From the NCBI GenBank assembly GCA_963971575.1, contig OZ020616.1, forward strand, positions 10,773,934 to 10,837,933: a stretch of DNA of 64,000 nucleotides, written 5' to 3'. Source of the DNA: Liopterus haemorrhoidalis. Lineage: Eukaryota; Arthropoda; Insecta; Coleoptera; Dytiscidae. A program made the position numbers and the translations under genes. Positions 44,413 through 54,954 of this stretch are shown here, piece after piece (the first letter of the stretch is position 1; each line of letters starts with the position of its first letter). Under the pieces are notes generated by a model. It was not told the origin of the DNA. It was given only the letters and a program-made list of their open reading frames with translations, and did no database searches.

Positions 44413-44850
44413 TACTACACATTTTTATTGCAAATTATGGAAGGAATGATAAATGTGTTGTTTTTACACTGCAAATTGATGAGAAGGAAATTAAAAATTT
44501 GCTAGAACTGGATACATATAATTTATGGCATAAAATTTTGTTATGACAGAAATATTTTTATAGCAATAATAAAATATATGTTTTAATACCCAGAAAATTT
44601 ATTTTAATACAGCATCACTCCTGAGGTAACGTTAGGAGAAATGATTAGAATATGGATTCCATTGGATACCCAGGAAAATGCTTAGTATACGCTCCTATGC
44701 AGGATATGTTGAATAAATACGTGCGCGCGTTGTGCAATTATTTGTAATTGAAAAGGGTGAATAGCGATTTGATAACATACAGTTGTTTGTACAAGTTATT
44801 TCCTTAGAATTTTATAGCGGATTTTGGAATTCGATTTTCTTTATTTTAGT
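44413..44850. other. Spacer, nothing recognised
   Basis: AT-rich. Confidence 0.3.
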
Positions 44851-44861
44851 TATTTTTAAGA

Positions 44862-45160
44862 TGGGCATAATTAAAGAACAACGTATTTATCTGAACTTTT
44901 GTGTCAAACTTAGAAAGACGACGACAGAAACTGTTGAACTTTTAAAAACAGTTTTCGAGATAATGCGAAAATGAAAAAATAAATCAAACTGCATGTTTCA
45001 AGTGTTTCGGGTGTTTATAAGATGGTAAAAAGGCGATGAGGAATCAGGCAGGTCTTCAATTTCTTAAACCGACGAATATATTATCCAGGTTCGATTACCA
45101 ATTGACGATTGACTGTTAAACAGTTGCAGAAGAAATATAGTCTTGTCAAGGCATTTTGAC
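44862..45160 (+). pseudogene. Mariner-family transposase N-terminus fragment
   Basis: IIKEQRIYLNFCVKLRKTTT, then ETVELLKTVF matches the N-terminal HTH of a mariner subgroup (EQR...KFC.KLGKT.TET..LLK..F). GDEESGRSSIS further on corresponds to the DERSGRP linker. Frames are broken by stops; no catalytic domain follows. It is distinct from the two other mariner groups in the window. Confidence 0.6.
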
Positions 45161-45539
45161 AATGTTGACAAGCACCAGATTACACTGCTCTTATGATTCA
45201 GCAGTTTTTGGTGTAGTCCCCATCCACCGTTCTCATGTAAGATTAGATTGAAGAAATAAAATGTAAATCGTAAACTGATCTATAAGCGATTCCAAAAAGT
45301 ATGCAAAATATGTTTCCAGAAGACGAAAAACCGCTAACAGCAATTTGTAGTAACAGAAGGGCAATACGAGTATTGCCTCTTATATTTCGGGATTGCGTTA
45401 AACTAGTGCTGCCATCTGGCAACTAACGCTTTTTTCGTAAAGTTTGACATTTTGACGATATACGTACTATACGTTTTGACGTACGAGCGCTATTTGTGTT
45501 GTTTACAGCAACTTATGTCATACGAAATTGTGTTGTTTT
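45161..45539. other. Spacer, nothing recognised
   Basis: No signal before the LINE tail; GTCATACGAAA is locally repeated near 45516 and 45550. Confidence 0.3.
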
Positions 45540-45975
45540 CGCAACAAATGTCATACGAAAATAGACTAGAATGTTTAAATATGTTAAGTTTAAAGACTCG
45601 TCGAGACATGCTTGATATGAAGATTCTTTATAAAATTATTCACTCTTTTTATGATAATTGCGATCTAATATCCCATATTAGATTTCATATTCCTTCATAT
45701 CAAACTAGAAATACGCAAACCTTTAAACCATCACATTACAATACCAATTATCTATCAACTTCCCCAATTAATAGAATGCTAGTCTCTTTCTGTAAAATTG
45801 AAAATAAAATTATCATTGATATTTTCAATAACACCTTTTATGAATTCAATAATCTGCTATCGAATTATTTTAAAATGATTCGTTGAATTACGTAGTACCT
45901 GTTATCTGGTTTGTATTTTATATATTATGTAACTAATGTATATGTATTGTAAAAACGATTATTTAATGTAGTGGC
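45540..45975 (+). pseudogene. LINE C-terminus
   Basis: YENRLECLNMLSLKTRRDML, then DMKILYKIIHSFYD, SYQTRNTQTFKPSHYNTNY and SPINRMLVSF match the C-terminal block of a LINE polymerase family (usual pattern YE.RL..L.L.SL..RR...D..FLYKI.NG). The frame is open to 45886. RT and endonuclease are absent. The 3' untranslated end lies just before the DD41D mariner at 46013. Confidence 0.75.
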
Positions 45976-46012
45976 AGTAATTGGATCCTTCTGTTGGCTG
46001 TCCATGTATGTA

Positions 46013-47319
46013 CAAGGTGTCTCAAAAGAAATTTTATAATTATTTAGCTTACTGCGTGAACGCAACGTATCCGAGGGGCGCGGGGGTTATGTCAATCGGT
46101 AGCCTGGCTCTTGGGAATATAGTCGCTATGGAGCGTTTCTTGGGAGCAGACCGCGCGTTATGCGTGCGAGAGTTTTACAAAAACGGTGATTCGGCGACTG
46201 TAGCGCGTAGAAAATTCTGCAGTATTCGAGGTTTTCGCCACTTAAATGATGCGCCAAGCATTCCTCTCATTCGACATTGGGTTAAAAAGTTTGAAGAGAC
46301 TGGTACAACGCTGGATAAATCAAAATCCGGGCGAGCTAGGTCATCAAGAACGGTAGAAAACGTGGAGAATGTTAATCAGTCTGTTCGTGACGACCCGAAC
46401 CTTTCAATTCGGAAGCGCGCAAGTGCTTTAAATGTGCATAGATCATCATTAAATCGCATTATACACAAAGACCTAAAGCTGCACCCCTACAAAATTCAAT
46501 TGGTGCAAGAATTAAAGCCCCAAGATGCCAGTCAGAGGCTTAATTTCGTAAATCAGGTGATTCAGCGATTTTCAACGTTTACCAACATTTTGTTGTCGGA
46601 TGAAGCTCATTTTCATCTTAATGACCACGTAAATAAGCAGAACTGCCGCTACTGGAGTGCAACAAATCCGAAACGCAAACATCAGAAACCGCTACATTCG
46701 CCTAAAGTGACCGTATGGGCTGCGATGTCGGCGCGAGGAATTATCGGCCCTTACTTTTTTGAAGACGAAAGGGGGCGTGCAGTTACAGTGAATTCAGAGC
46801 GTTATGTGGAGATGTTAGACAACTTCTTGGTACCTGAACTGCAAAACTTTCCTGGCTATAACCAAAGAACATGGTTCCAACAGGACGGAGCAACTTCACA
46901 CACGTCCAATATGTCTCCATGTGTTCGTGCAATTTTCTCAGGCAAATTGATCTCCCGGAGAGGTTACATAAATTGGCCTCCACGCAGTCCAGATTTAACC
47001 CCTATGGACTTTTTCCTATGGGGTTATCTTAAATCTAAAGTTTACGCCAATAAACCGACTTCACTGGCGCATTTGAAAGAAAATATCCGTCACGAAATGG
47101 CAGCCATCCCTGCGTCCACCTGCCGAGACGTCATAAGTAATTTTACTGTTCGATTAAATGAGTGCCGAGAACGCGAGGGTCTACATTTAGACGATATTAT
47201 TTTTAAGAAATAAATCCCCAAAAAGTGTATTTTAATAATTAATAAAAAAAATTTCTATATACGGCTTACTTTTTTTTTAATCGATCCACTAAATATAAAA
47301 TTTCTTTTGAGACACCTTG
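46013..47319 (+). mobile_element. DD41D mariner-like element, copy 2 (1307 bp), apparently complete
   Basis: Termini as in copy 1, starting CAAGGTGTCTC at 46013 and ending at 47319, with TA at 46011-46012 and 47320-47321. Very similar to copy 1 throughout, implying recent activity. Confidence 0.95.
46089..47213 (+). CDS. Mariner-like transposase, DD41D type, open
   Basis: The only full-length open transposon gene in the window: 374 residues from ATG 46089 (MSIG), or 361 from 46128 (MERF). The frame is open upstream beyond the TIR, so the start is a judgement; the later one suits the family's short N-termini. HTH region: ADRALCVREFYKNGDSATVA, then RKRASALNVHRSSLNRI. Catalytic motifs are SDEAHFHL, QQDGATSH and SPDLTPMD. 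Forty residues separate the last two Asp here and 41 in copy 1, because a 3-bp deletion turned SLPRV into SPCV. DD41D spacing is known from the rosa group. The deletion lies between catalytic residues and may or may not matter. Confidence 0.9.
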   Translation: MSIGSLALGNIVAMERFLGADRALCVREFYKNGDSATVARRKFCSIRGFRHLNDAPSIPLIRHWVKKFEETGTTLDKSKSGRARSSRTVENVENVNQSVRDDPNLSIRKRASALNVHRSSLNRIIHKDLKLHPYKIQLVQELKPQDASQRLNFVNQVIQRFSTFTNILLSDEAHFHLNDHVNKQNCRYWSATNPKRKHQKPLHSPKVTVWAAMSARGIIGPYFFEDERGRAVTVNSERYVEMLDNFLVPELQNFPGYNQRTWFQQDGATSHTSNMSPCVRAIFSGKLISRRGYINWPPRSPDLTPMDFFLWGYLKSKVYANKPTSLAHLKENIRHEMAAIPASTCRDVISNFTVRLNECREREGLHLDDIIFKK

Positions 47320-47370
47320 TATTACAAATAAATAAATAAATAAACTTGAAAAAATTCATCTCGACTAAAT

Positions 47371-47880
47371 ATGGAATTAAATCGTGAACATTTTTGAGCG
47401 ATTATTTTTTACAACTTTCGACGTGGTTTAACCCAATAACAGTGCATCGATGAATTTAATTCGACTTTTGGCGATGAAGCACCATAAAGGACTTCTGTTT
47501 ATCGATGTTTCGCTTATGGATGAATTTCGTGAAGGTCGTCCAAATTCGATTGTTGTTCCGGAAAACATTGATGCTGTGTGTGAACTGATACTGCAAGATC
47601 GTCTAGTGACTTATCGTGAAATTGAGATAACCTTGGTCATTAGTGTGATCAGCATACATTCACTATTGCGTGAATATCTGGCTGTCAAAAAGAATTGTTC
47701 GCCTTGGATCCCACATAATTTGACAATCAGAGTGGAAAATGCCTCAATTGGAGTGGAAAAAGCGCTTCGAAAATTGGTTCAAACGCATGCAAAAGTGTAT
47801 TGATCTCCATGGAGAATATTTTGAAAAACAATAAAGCCACTTTTGTTGATAAATAATTGTTTTTTATCTCAAATCCCGAA
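47371..47880 (+). pseudogene. Mariner internal-deletion derivative
   Basis: Third member of the MDI.REGF group, more diverged. TQQQCIDEFNSTFGDEAP-like coding is broken at the start; then EFREGRPNSIVVPENIDAVC and LVTYREIEITLVISVISIHS are readable. The sequence jumps at about 47730 from the pre-catalytic region to the C-terminal ENWFKRMQKC part, so the whole catalytic domain is deleted. Confidence 0.75.
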
Positions 47881-47897
47881 ACATAAAATGCAACTCT

Positions 47898-48044
47898 GCC
47901 GAGCGGCGTAGCGTAGTGGTAACACATGCGCTCTGCGTTGCGAAGGTCTCGGGTTCGAATCGCGTTAAGGAATGGAATTTTTAACAAATAAAAATTGTCC
48001 TGGCTAATAGCCAAGGCAGCAAAGACCATTAAATAAAAAAAAAA
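47898..48044 (+). mobile_element. tRNA-derived SINE with 10-bp duplication
   Basis: A-box TAGCGTAGTGG (47909-47919) and B-box GGTTCGAATC (47952-47961) give an internal pol III promoter. A GTCCTGGCTAATAGCCAAGG body and an A-rich tail follow. ATGCAACTCT (47888-47897) and ATGCTACTCT (48045-48054) match 9 of 10 as target duplication. The partner LINE is unknown. Confidence 0.85.
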
Positions 48045-48054
48045 ATGCTACTCT

Positions 48055-48700
48055 AGTATTTCGAAGGTAATAATTTAAATGAAAAATAATTACTTATTAA
48101 TAAAGTGATGACACTAGCCCGCGATTTTATTGATCAAAACTCGTTTATCCAAAATTAGACAAATAGTACAGTTGAGTATGCTTTAACGAACGTAATTGTT
48201 TCTAAAACCTCGTTCGTTATAGCATCTATTCGTTCTAGCATACATTAAAATATATGTATTTATAAGTAAACCATTCCAGACCCAATTTAATTAAATGATA
48301 TGTAGCAAGATTATGTTCACAATATTAAAAATGTATTTATTCAAATATAACTTTTTCCTATAAAAAATCCTTTCTTCTACGTCTCTGTGTTAAGGTACAT
48401 TCTCATCTACAGAAGCCCTAAGTTCATTATTCAATGTCATTGATCTGTTGTTAGGACTGTGACTAGGTTGTTTTTGTTCTATTTGCTTCATGAAGTAAAC
48501 GTAAGAAGCATCAAGTCGTGTCACTGATTATTTGTCCATGATATACTTGTAAGGAAGACATGAATTATTGAATTTATTGATATCTCTAAAAATGAAAAAT
48601 AGACAAAAATTTTAAATATGATTTTTATAAATGATTTTATTTTAAATTAGAATGGAAACAGAAAAATAGTCACTTTCAAATTTAATCTATATAAATATAC
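48055..48700. other. Spacer with a small palindromic element
   Basis: GTATGCTTTAACGAACG near 48177 and CGTTCGTTATAGCAT / CTAGCATAC to 48245 are nested inverted repeats, perhaps a tiny MITE relic. The rest is unrecognised. Confidence 0.4.
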
Positions 48701-48702
48701 TA

Positions 48703-49530
48703 ACTGCCCCGCCCGACTTAATTGGAGACAATTCTTCATAATAGACTTTTTTCATAACTTACGTAGTCGTAATTAGGTGACCAGACAGTCGATAATAATA
48801 TAAACTTGTGAAAGGCTTACTCTTAATAGGATTAAACTGAATAGGATTACTTTCTGAGGGCCTTTTTATAAGCAATGTTTTGCGCTTGCCGATAAAAGTT
48901 GTTGCTAGAACTTTGTGTTGGCGACACTGTATAGGCTTATTCGAGAAACATGGATTCCGTAAATCAATACCAGCTATCTCTAGGGTTTGACCTTGCGATT
49001 AATTAAAAGTTATCGTGAAACAAACCATGATAGAAATTTGGAGGCGCTTGAACTGAAATGGTTTTGCTAAAACAACTGAACATATTTTAAATCTTCTTTC
49101 AATTCTGAAGTGTATACATCGTGTACCAACCTTAATTTTTCTTAGTAAATATTGAAGGGTAACGACGATATTCCACAGCAAACTGAGCGTAAATGAAAAT
49201 TAATAAATGATAATTGTGAGTTATCTATTGACCTGCGATATATGCTCTCACGGATTTTTTTTGTAATAATATTAAACCTTAAAAGTCTAGCTAAACAGTT
49301 TAGCCGTCGTAAACATTATAATGTTCCGCAAGCAAGGTTTTTTCCGAATTATTTCCGTCTGTAGGCCCTAAAAATATGTACATCATTGAAAAACCGATTA
49401 TTTTGTTGCACCATTAGTGCCGCAGGTTACTCCTAAAGAGTAACTGTGCAAAATTTGGTCTAAATTGGTTAAACGGCCCAGGAATGTAAAGCGAACGAAC
49501 AAACAATTTTCCTCTTGTATGTATATAGAG
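48703..49530 (-). mobile_element. Helitron 3' part with helicase remnant
   Basis: The minus-strand 3' end GTCGGGCGGGGCAGTTAG at about 48703-48720 is a mutated hairpin-plus-CTAG terminus. A helicase C-terminus lies inside (48720-49190). The far side, to about 49530, has the phrase TTAACCAATTTAGACCAAAT (rc) seen in many insect non-autonomous repeats. The Rep domain is absent. Confidence 0.6.
48720..49190 (-). pseudogene. Helitron Pif1-like helicase C-terminus
   Basis: On the minus strand, VLAKPFQFKRLQISIMVCFT, then ITFN*SQGQTLEIAGIDLRN and PCFSNKPI match the last helicase motifs of Helitron Rep/helicase (family pattern FKR.QFPV.L.FA.TINK.QGQ.L...GLDL..PCFSHGQLYVA.SRV). The Lys before SQGQ has become a stop and the PCFSHGQLY segment is altered. 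This is the only trace of an autonomous Helitron in the window. Confidence 0.7.
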
Positions 49531-49624
49531 AAGATGTAATTCTATAATTGTTTTTCTTTTAATGCAAGGAAATTAATTCCGGTTTCAAAGGGTTACTTAA
49601 AATCAAGAGTAAAACTTTTAAATT

Positions 49625-49753
49625 ATCATCATCATCATCAAGCCTTGTCCATCGCGATATGGTAGTTTTCGTGGAAGTACTGTAGATCGCAAAATTCAAT
49701 ACACGGCTAAGTTGGATGAAGGCGCCTCGCTTTGCGCATTCTGCTTTCCACAT
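49625..49753 (-). pseudogene. LINE 3' tail with GAT repeats
   Basis: WKAECAKRGAFIQLSRVLNF followed by RWTRLDDDDDNLK from GATGATGAT units resembles the extreme C-terminus and tail of RTE-like elements. Short and weak. Confidence 0.35.
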
Positions 49754-49756
49754 CTA

Positions 49757-50999
49757 CAGTATTGGACATAAAGATAGCAACTTTTGATAATCCTCTTTTA
49801 TTTTTATTCTATTCAATATTTTTAAAATAAAAAAATGTAATTTCAACCTTTAACAATCCTCTACATATATTATACTAAAAAATTAAATTTTAATAGTAAA
49901 TTCTATTTTTTTTTTATAGTATTTATCATTTTTACCTGGACATAAAGATAGCAACTACTCCTAAAAAAATCTTTTTTTTTATTAATTAAGAAAATGAATT
50001 ATTATTAACAGATCATTTTTAATATTTTGTATAGTAACCACCAGTATTTATAACTTCCCGACATCTTTTCGGCATTGATTCTAATAATTTCGTGAGCATT
50101 TCATTATCAATATTAGACCAGGCACCCTGCAAATCTTTAAACAAATCTTCAATATTTGATAGCGTTTTGTTTCTAATCTTTCTGTCAACAATCTCCCAAA
50201 GGTTTTCTATTGGATTTAAATCGGGTGACTGTGACGGCCAAGTCATTACGCTAATATTTGAATCCTCGAACCATTTTTTGACCAACTTCGAAGAATGTTT
50301 TGGGTCATTATCATGCTGAAAAATATGTTTTAAAGGCATGAACTTATCAGAATAAGGTTCCATAACATTCTGAAGGATGTCTTTATATTTAAATCGATCC
50401 ATTATTTCTTCAATGTGGTACAGAGGACCCATACCATATCCCGAGAAACAGCCTCATACCATCACACCACATCCGCCATGTTTAACTATTGGCAAGGTGT
50501 ATTTTTGAACTAATCTTTTATTAGCAGGCCTCCTAACGTAACTTACACCATCACTTTTAAACAAATTGAACTTAGATTCATCACTAAAAATAACTTTTTT
50601 CCATTGATCCACAGTCCAGTAAATATGATTTTTAACAAATTCTAATCGGGCCTTCACATTCTTTTTAGATAGAAGTGGTTTTTTAGCAGAACGGCGACTA
50701 AAAAGACCCTCACTAACTAATCTTCTGCGAATAGTTCTTGTTGAGATGTTTTCTTGATCCATTTGTGGCAAAAGGCCCAAAATTTTCTCCGATGACAAAG
50801 GGGTTATTGGTAGATAAATAAATAATTTTTTTATAAGTTCATTTTGCAGTTTTTCGTGGCCGTCCTGGAGTTTTTGAAACTTCAAACGTACCTTCTTCTC
50901 AAAATCGTTTTATAATTCGCGACACAGTAGATTTATGAACATTTAAATTTTGTGAAATCACATTTTGCAGCAGCCCGTCTTTAAAACCAGACATTATTA
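49757..50999 (-). mobile_element. Tc1-like element, copy 2, right end truncated
   Basis: Left TIR CAGTATTGGACATAAAGAT at 49757. Colinear with copy 1 until about 50999, inside the N-terminal coding sequence; the right TIR and start codon are missing. Confidence 0.9.
50019..50999 (-). pseudogene. Tc1-type transposase, copy 2
   Basis: Homologous to 33647-34672. It keeps the DD34E signature (SDESKF, QHDND, SPDLNPIENLW with Glu). Breaks are the shared in-frame TGA at 50899-50901, a Trp to stop change at 50454-50456 (in VMVWGC), and loss of the N-terminal codons beyond 50999. Since both copies carry the same TGA at KRF, they probably descend from one already defective source moved in trans. Confidence 0.9.
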
Positions 51000-51605
51000 A
51001 GTGTAAAAAAAAACACTTCGAGCGCTCTGTAGATGTTGACAACAGCATTGACAGTTGCTTTGACAACGACGTAGACGAGTGCGTTGATTAGCGAGGGAAA
51101 CCAGAGAGGCAGAGGGAGAGAGGTTTATATAAATATACATTGAAAGTCATGTGTTAGCCACATTAGTTTTTTTAATAATTATATTTTTATATCGGCTTCT
51201 GTTTACATAATTAATTTTACATAATTAGAATTTTTTGAATACTTTCAAATAAAAGAAAATATTCAAATACTAACTGAAGTAATTACATATAAAAAATGTT
51301 AAATACAGTCATACTTTCTTACAACAAAATAATTATACGTTTGCTTCAAAGTAACCATTGCAACAATTACTGTCAACTTGGATCAAAAACTCAAATCAAC
51401 ATTTCAACATTCGTGTACACTCGCTGTCAACAGGCACGCCAGACGACAGAGATAGACGCACGCGTGAAGGATATCTGTCTGTCCTTTACACGCCAGGGAA
51501 AAAGGGATAGTGTTATGGAGGTCCAGTGCGGTTATCTTTGTCTTTCAACATATGTAAGTACACCAGGTGTGTACTGAAGTGTATATACAGTATTAAATGC
51601 TGAAA
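51000..51605. other. Spacer, no gene recognised
   Basis: GC-richer patches at 51040-51120 and 51410-51540, the latter open in 51296-51577, have no recognisable family motif. Confidence 0.35.
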
Positions 51606-52440
51606 AAGTGATGTGAAAATTCATATTTCACATCACTCTTTGTAGGGTTTAGTAGCTATTTGGTATTTCGCATTCGGATCGAATTAAAGATTCCAAGCGT
51701 ACTACTTCGATTCTCGTCCCTCATTTTTATACCAAATCCTAAGGCAGACAGGATACAAAAGTTTATTGTCATAATTTGGAAAAAATCATGCCAAAACAAA
51801 AATTTTAAAAATATATTTTTATTCGTTAATCTACGTTTCAATGTCTTTCATTTTATGCTCCACATTAAAGTAATATTGTAACGGGATGCCACTGTGCCCA
51901 GTTTTGTGAGTGCGATAAGCGCAATGAGGACGCAGTAAGGGATGAGTGTAGCTTTGGTTACGTTAAGTTGTTGATTGTGCGTTGAGTGTAAAGAAACGTT
52001 AATAAATACGAAACTATTTAACTTGTTCTATGTTCTATTATAATTAATTTAAATAAACAAAGTTGTTACTATATGTCGTGGATAGCATAGTATAGTTAAT
52101 TATGAAATTTGTTCTACCCTTAATGAAATTTTAGTAAATATTTTTTGCAATAAAATGATACAATATAATAAATTCAAGAATTTAATAATCTAATAAAAAA
52201 CTATACCATGCCCGGTTCACATCAGATGCCCTACTAAAAATTATATTTATTTTTTTAATATATACAACTTTATTTATAGTTTTTGCGTAATGTATTTTCC
52301 TATATGTGGGTCAAAGATGTGTATATGTATGCCATATTTAATTATCTATGTCCAGCCTTTTGGACACAATTTCTTCTCTACTCACAGACATACAGACAGA
52401 CACGACTGTCTGTAAAAATGAGTATCTATTTATACAGAAC
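51606..52440 (-). mobile_element. HINE-A copy 9, inverted and diverged
   Basis: Starts with AAAGTGATGTGAAAATTCAT (the inverted 3' end) and TAGGGTTTAGTAGCTATTTG, later has CCGGTTCACATCA and TATGTGGGTCAAAGATGTG, then a short ACAGACAGACA at about 52395. All are in the order of an inverted HINE-A with many changes. Confidence 0.55.
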
Positions 52441-52543
52441 TAATAGGGCCAGTGAAAACGTAAATGTAGACTAAGTTGTTTTTCATATAATACCTGCGAT
52501 CTACACAATTTACCTTCTATGTAGGGCTGTTGATAGACTAAAT

Positions 52544-52895
52544 CAGTGTTCTTCAACCTTTTTGCCTCCGCGGACCGGTGATAATAGGATGAATATTTCC
52601 ATATTGACCGGCTGAAAGCTTAGACACAAATAAAAACCAATATATATATATATATATACACAGTCACCTGACATACATTACACGTACACAGTGAATTTTA
52701 TTATTTTAAATCTTGACTTCCATTTTTTTAACTTTTGACAAAAATTTTGGACTTTTACCATCTGACCACTGTGTACCATGATTGCTTCTATCTACTGGCT
52801 GAAGATGCGTTAACTAATAAAACGCGAAACGTACCATGATACTTGTTTTTTAATTTTCCTAACTAATACTGACGATTAAAGAAGAACATTTTATA

Positions 52896-52930
<35 letters not shown>

Positions 52931-53724
52931 TTTTATTATTATAGAGGTATATGTTATACAGTTATATAATTACAATTTTTAATGCGACATCTGCTGCTGC
53001 TTCTTTGTTAGAAAATTTGATATACGTGGCTGCAGAGTTGTTTCTGAGAGACGAAGCGCTGCGTTAACATCCATTCGATTTCTCTGTTTGAATTTTATAA
53101 TTGGCATAGCTGAAAAAATCTTTACGCATAAATAGGAAGTCTAAAAAATGACTAATAATTTGATAGCTTAATAACTCAAAGATGGATATTCTTTTTCTGG
53201 CTATTTCCAAAATTGAGACAATGATTGCATTTTATGTCTGGACACCAGCTATAAGCTTTTCTTTTTAACGAGGATCAAGTACACATGATCTTATATCTTT
53301 CAATAATGGATTATTAATCCAAAGGTTACCTTTACGAGGATCCTCATTTTAAGGGAAATAATTATTGAAATTTCCAGCTAATGCTCTTACTGTTGAATAT
53401 GACTTTGTGGTTGACAACAGCACCAATCATTTTTTTTTTCTAAAAGTGGAAACATTTCTATATCTTCCTCTTATAAGCGACTATTCCAAAGAGCTAGTTT
53501 CTTCAGAAGTATGAAAAATAACCACAAGAGGCGTTGTATTGGTGCTAGTAAATATTAAATAAATCATGGTTCGAACCAAAGTTAGCTTCTGCGCCGACTA
53601 GAAAAATGTGCTATATACTCGTGAATAGAAGTGTGCATCTACATAGTTTGATCAAAATATTTCTCGGGCCGGCAGGAATTTTTGAACCGGTGCCGGTCTG
53701 CGGACTACGGGTTGAAGAACACTA
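52544..53724. mobile_element. 1181-bp hAT element with GACTAAAT/GACTAGAT duplication
   Basis: Termini CAGTGTTCTTCAACC and GGTTGAAGAACACTA; flanking GACTAAAT (52536-52543) and GACTAGAT (53725-53732) match 7 of 8. CGCGGACCGG subterminal at both sides. The interior has TA arrays and a hammerhead-like motif but no readable transposase. Confidence 0.85.
52796..52836 (+). ncRNA. Hammerhead-like motif inside hAT
   Basis: TGG (52796-52798), CTGAAGA (52799-52805), stem GCGTT/AACGC (52807-52811 with 52821-52825), GAAACGTA (52826-52833), CCA. Core matches CUGANGA...GAAA; stem I would be TGG/CCA. The word GTACCATGAT occurs directly repeated on both sides (about 52773 and 52831). Confidence 0.45.
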
Positions 53725-53732
53725 GACTAGAT

Positions 53733-54369
53733 GACGCCCTGAGACAACAATAAATATCGCCCTCATGGCTACCGCTTGCGGATGTTCAGTGAGTAACTCA
53801 AGCGGCTCAAAGTAAAATTCACTAGCAAGCGCTAGTAAAATTCCATTAATAGCCTTATGAGAGATTGCAAACGGGCGGATGAGACCTGCATTGTCATCCT
53901 GATCGCCCCTGATATATTATATTAGACATAAAAAGAAGTACTGGAAAATCTCCAATTATTATTTGGTTTTTATTAAAAAAGAAACACTTAAATTTTAAAA
54001 CAATTACATAAATTAAACCAATATTGATTACCAAACCTCGCTCTAGGAAGATGTACAATAAAACTGTTCTAAATTTAAATTGTGGGCTTTTTTGCGTTTG
54101 TCGATATAGTTGCTAAACCAACTAATCTTTCTTGGGAATTTTTAATCAGCATTAGCTTAGAAAAACATACGTATTATATAAAAATGTTGCATGTCGTACT
54201 TCGCCCTCATTATGCGGCGTCGTGAGCCTGCTTCTCTGCAACAGCCTGTCGACGGTACTGCTTCTGTGCTTATCTAGGTGTTGGTAATCCACGAAGGTTG
54301 GTCAATAAATAAGGTTTTCTACTTTCTACATTGTTTTATTGAAAAATTACACGATAAATAAATGGATAA
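53733..54369. other. Spacer with possible hAT end
   Basis: GTCATCCTGATCGCCCCTG ending at about 53917 looks like a hAT right terminus without partner. The rest is unrecognised. Confidence 0.35.
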
Positions 54370-54655
54370 TATAGAAACAAAGTATTATGACTATTTTTGA
54401 ACATAATCTCACTGAGAATTTATGCATTTGTCCCATCATGGTATAAAGATTTATGCTATAAATTCTGCTCTTGCTTTGTTAACTTCACAGAAACAGTATT
54501 TTGTACTACTTCATCATCTGGATACCGTTGTTGTTGCAAATCTGTTGAATCCGTTGAAGATCTGTTTTCAGACTCCCAAATAAGTTAATATCTGAAAAAT
54601 TAAACCAGTCTCCGGCTGTAAGGTGGATGATGTAGAATTAGTCAATGGAAAGACT
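54370..54655 (-). pseudogene. Mariner-like transposase C-terminal relic 1
   Basis: On the minus strand, HHPPYS (about 54640), QQQRYPDDEVVQ and WDKCINSQWDYVQK (about 54395) follow the order of a mariner-type C-terminus (HPPYSPDLAPSD, GQRYPDDEAV, R.DKCLN.QGDYVEK). Heavily frameshifted. Confidence 0.55.
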
Positions 54656-54954
54656 AAAGAAACAGGTGAGGTTGGGCAGGTTTAACCTCTTTCTTTGAAT
54701 TGTCTTAGTCGTTTTAATATTATAAAATATCAATTCGCATTTATCATTGTTTGGCAGTTGTCGCAGTGTTTAAGATCTTGCTACGCTGCTCATCAGTAAA
54801 GTTAGTTCTTCCTTCGAAAAATATTTTGCACCATTATCTCACATGTTGAACACCTATTGCACTTTGGCCGTATACAGCTATCAACAGTTTATGAATTAGA
54901 AGAGGGAGGAATGTTTTGACTAAAAGAAACCGGGCACGATGATGGAGATACAGC
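54656..54954. other. Spacer
   Basis: Nothing recognised. Confidence 0.3.

Noticed and set aside
47898..47970. Possible functional tRNA gene
   Set aside because: A and B boxes are good but there is no closed acceptor stem, and a SINE body, A-rich tail and target duplication follow.
48999..49181. Host helicase exon
   Set aside because: SQGQTL and DLRNPCFS belong to Helitron-type helicases, and a Helitron terminus follows directly downstream.
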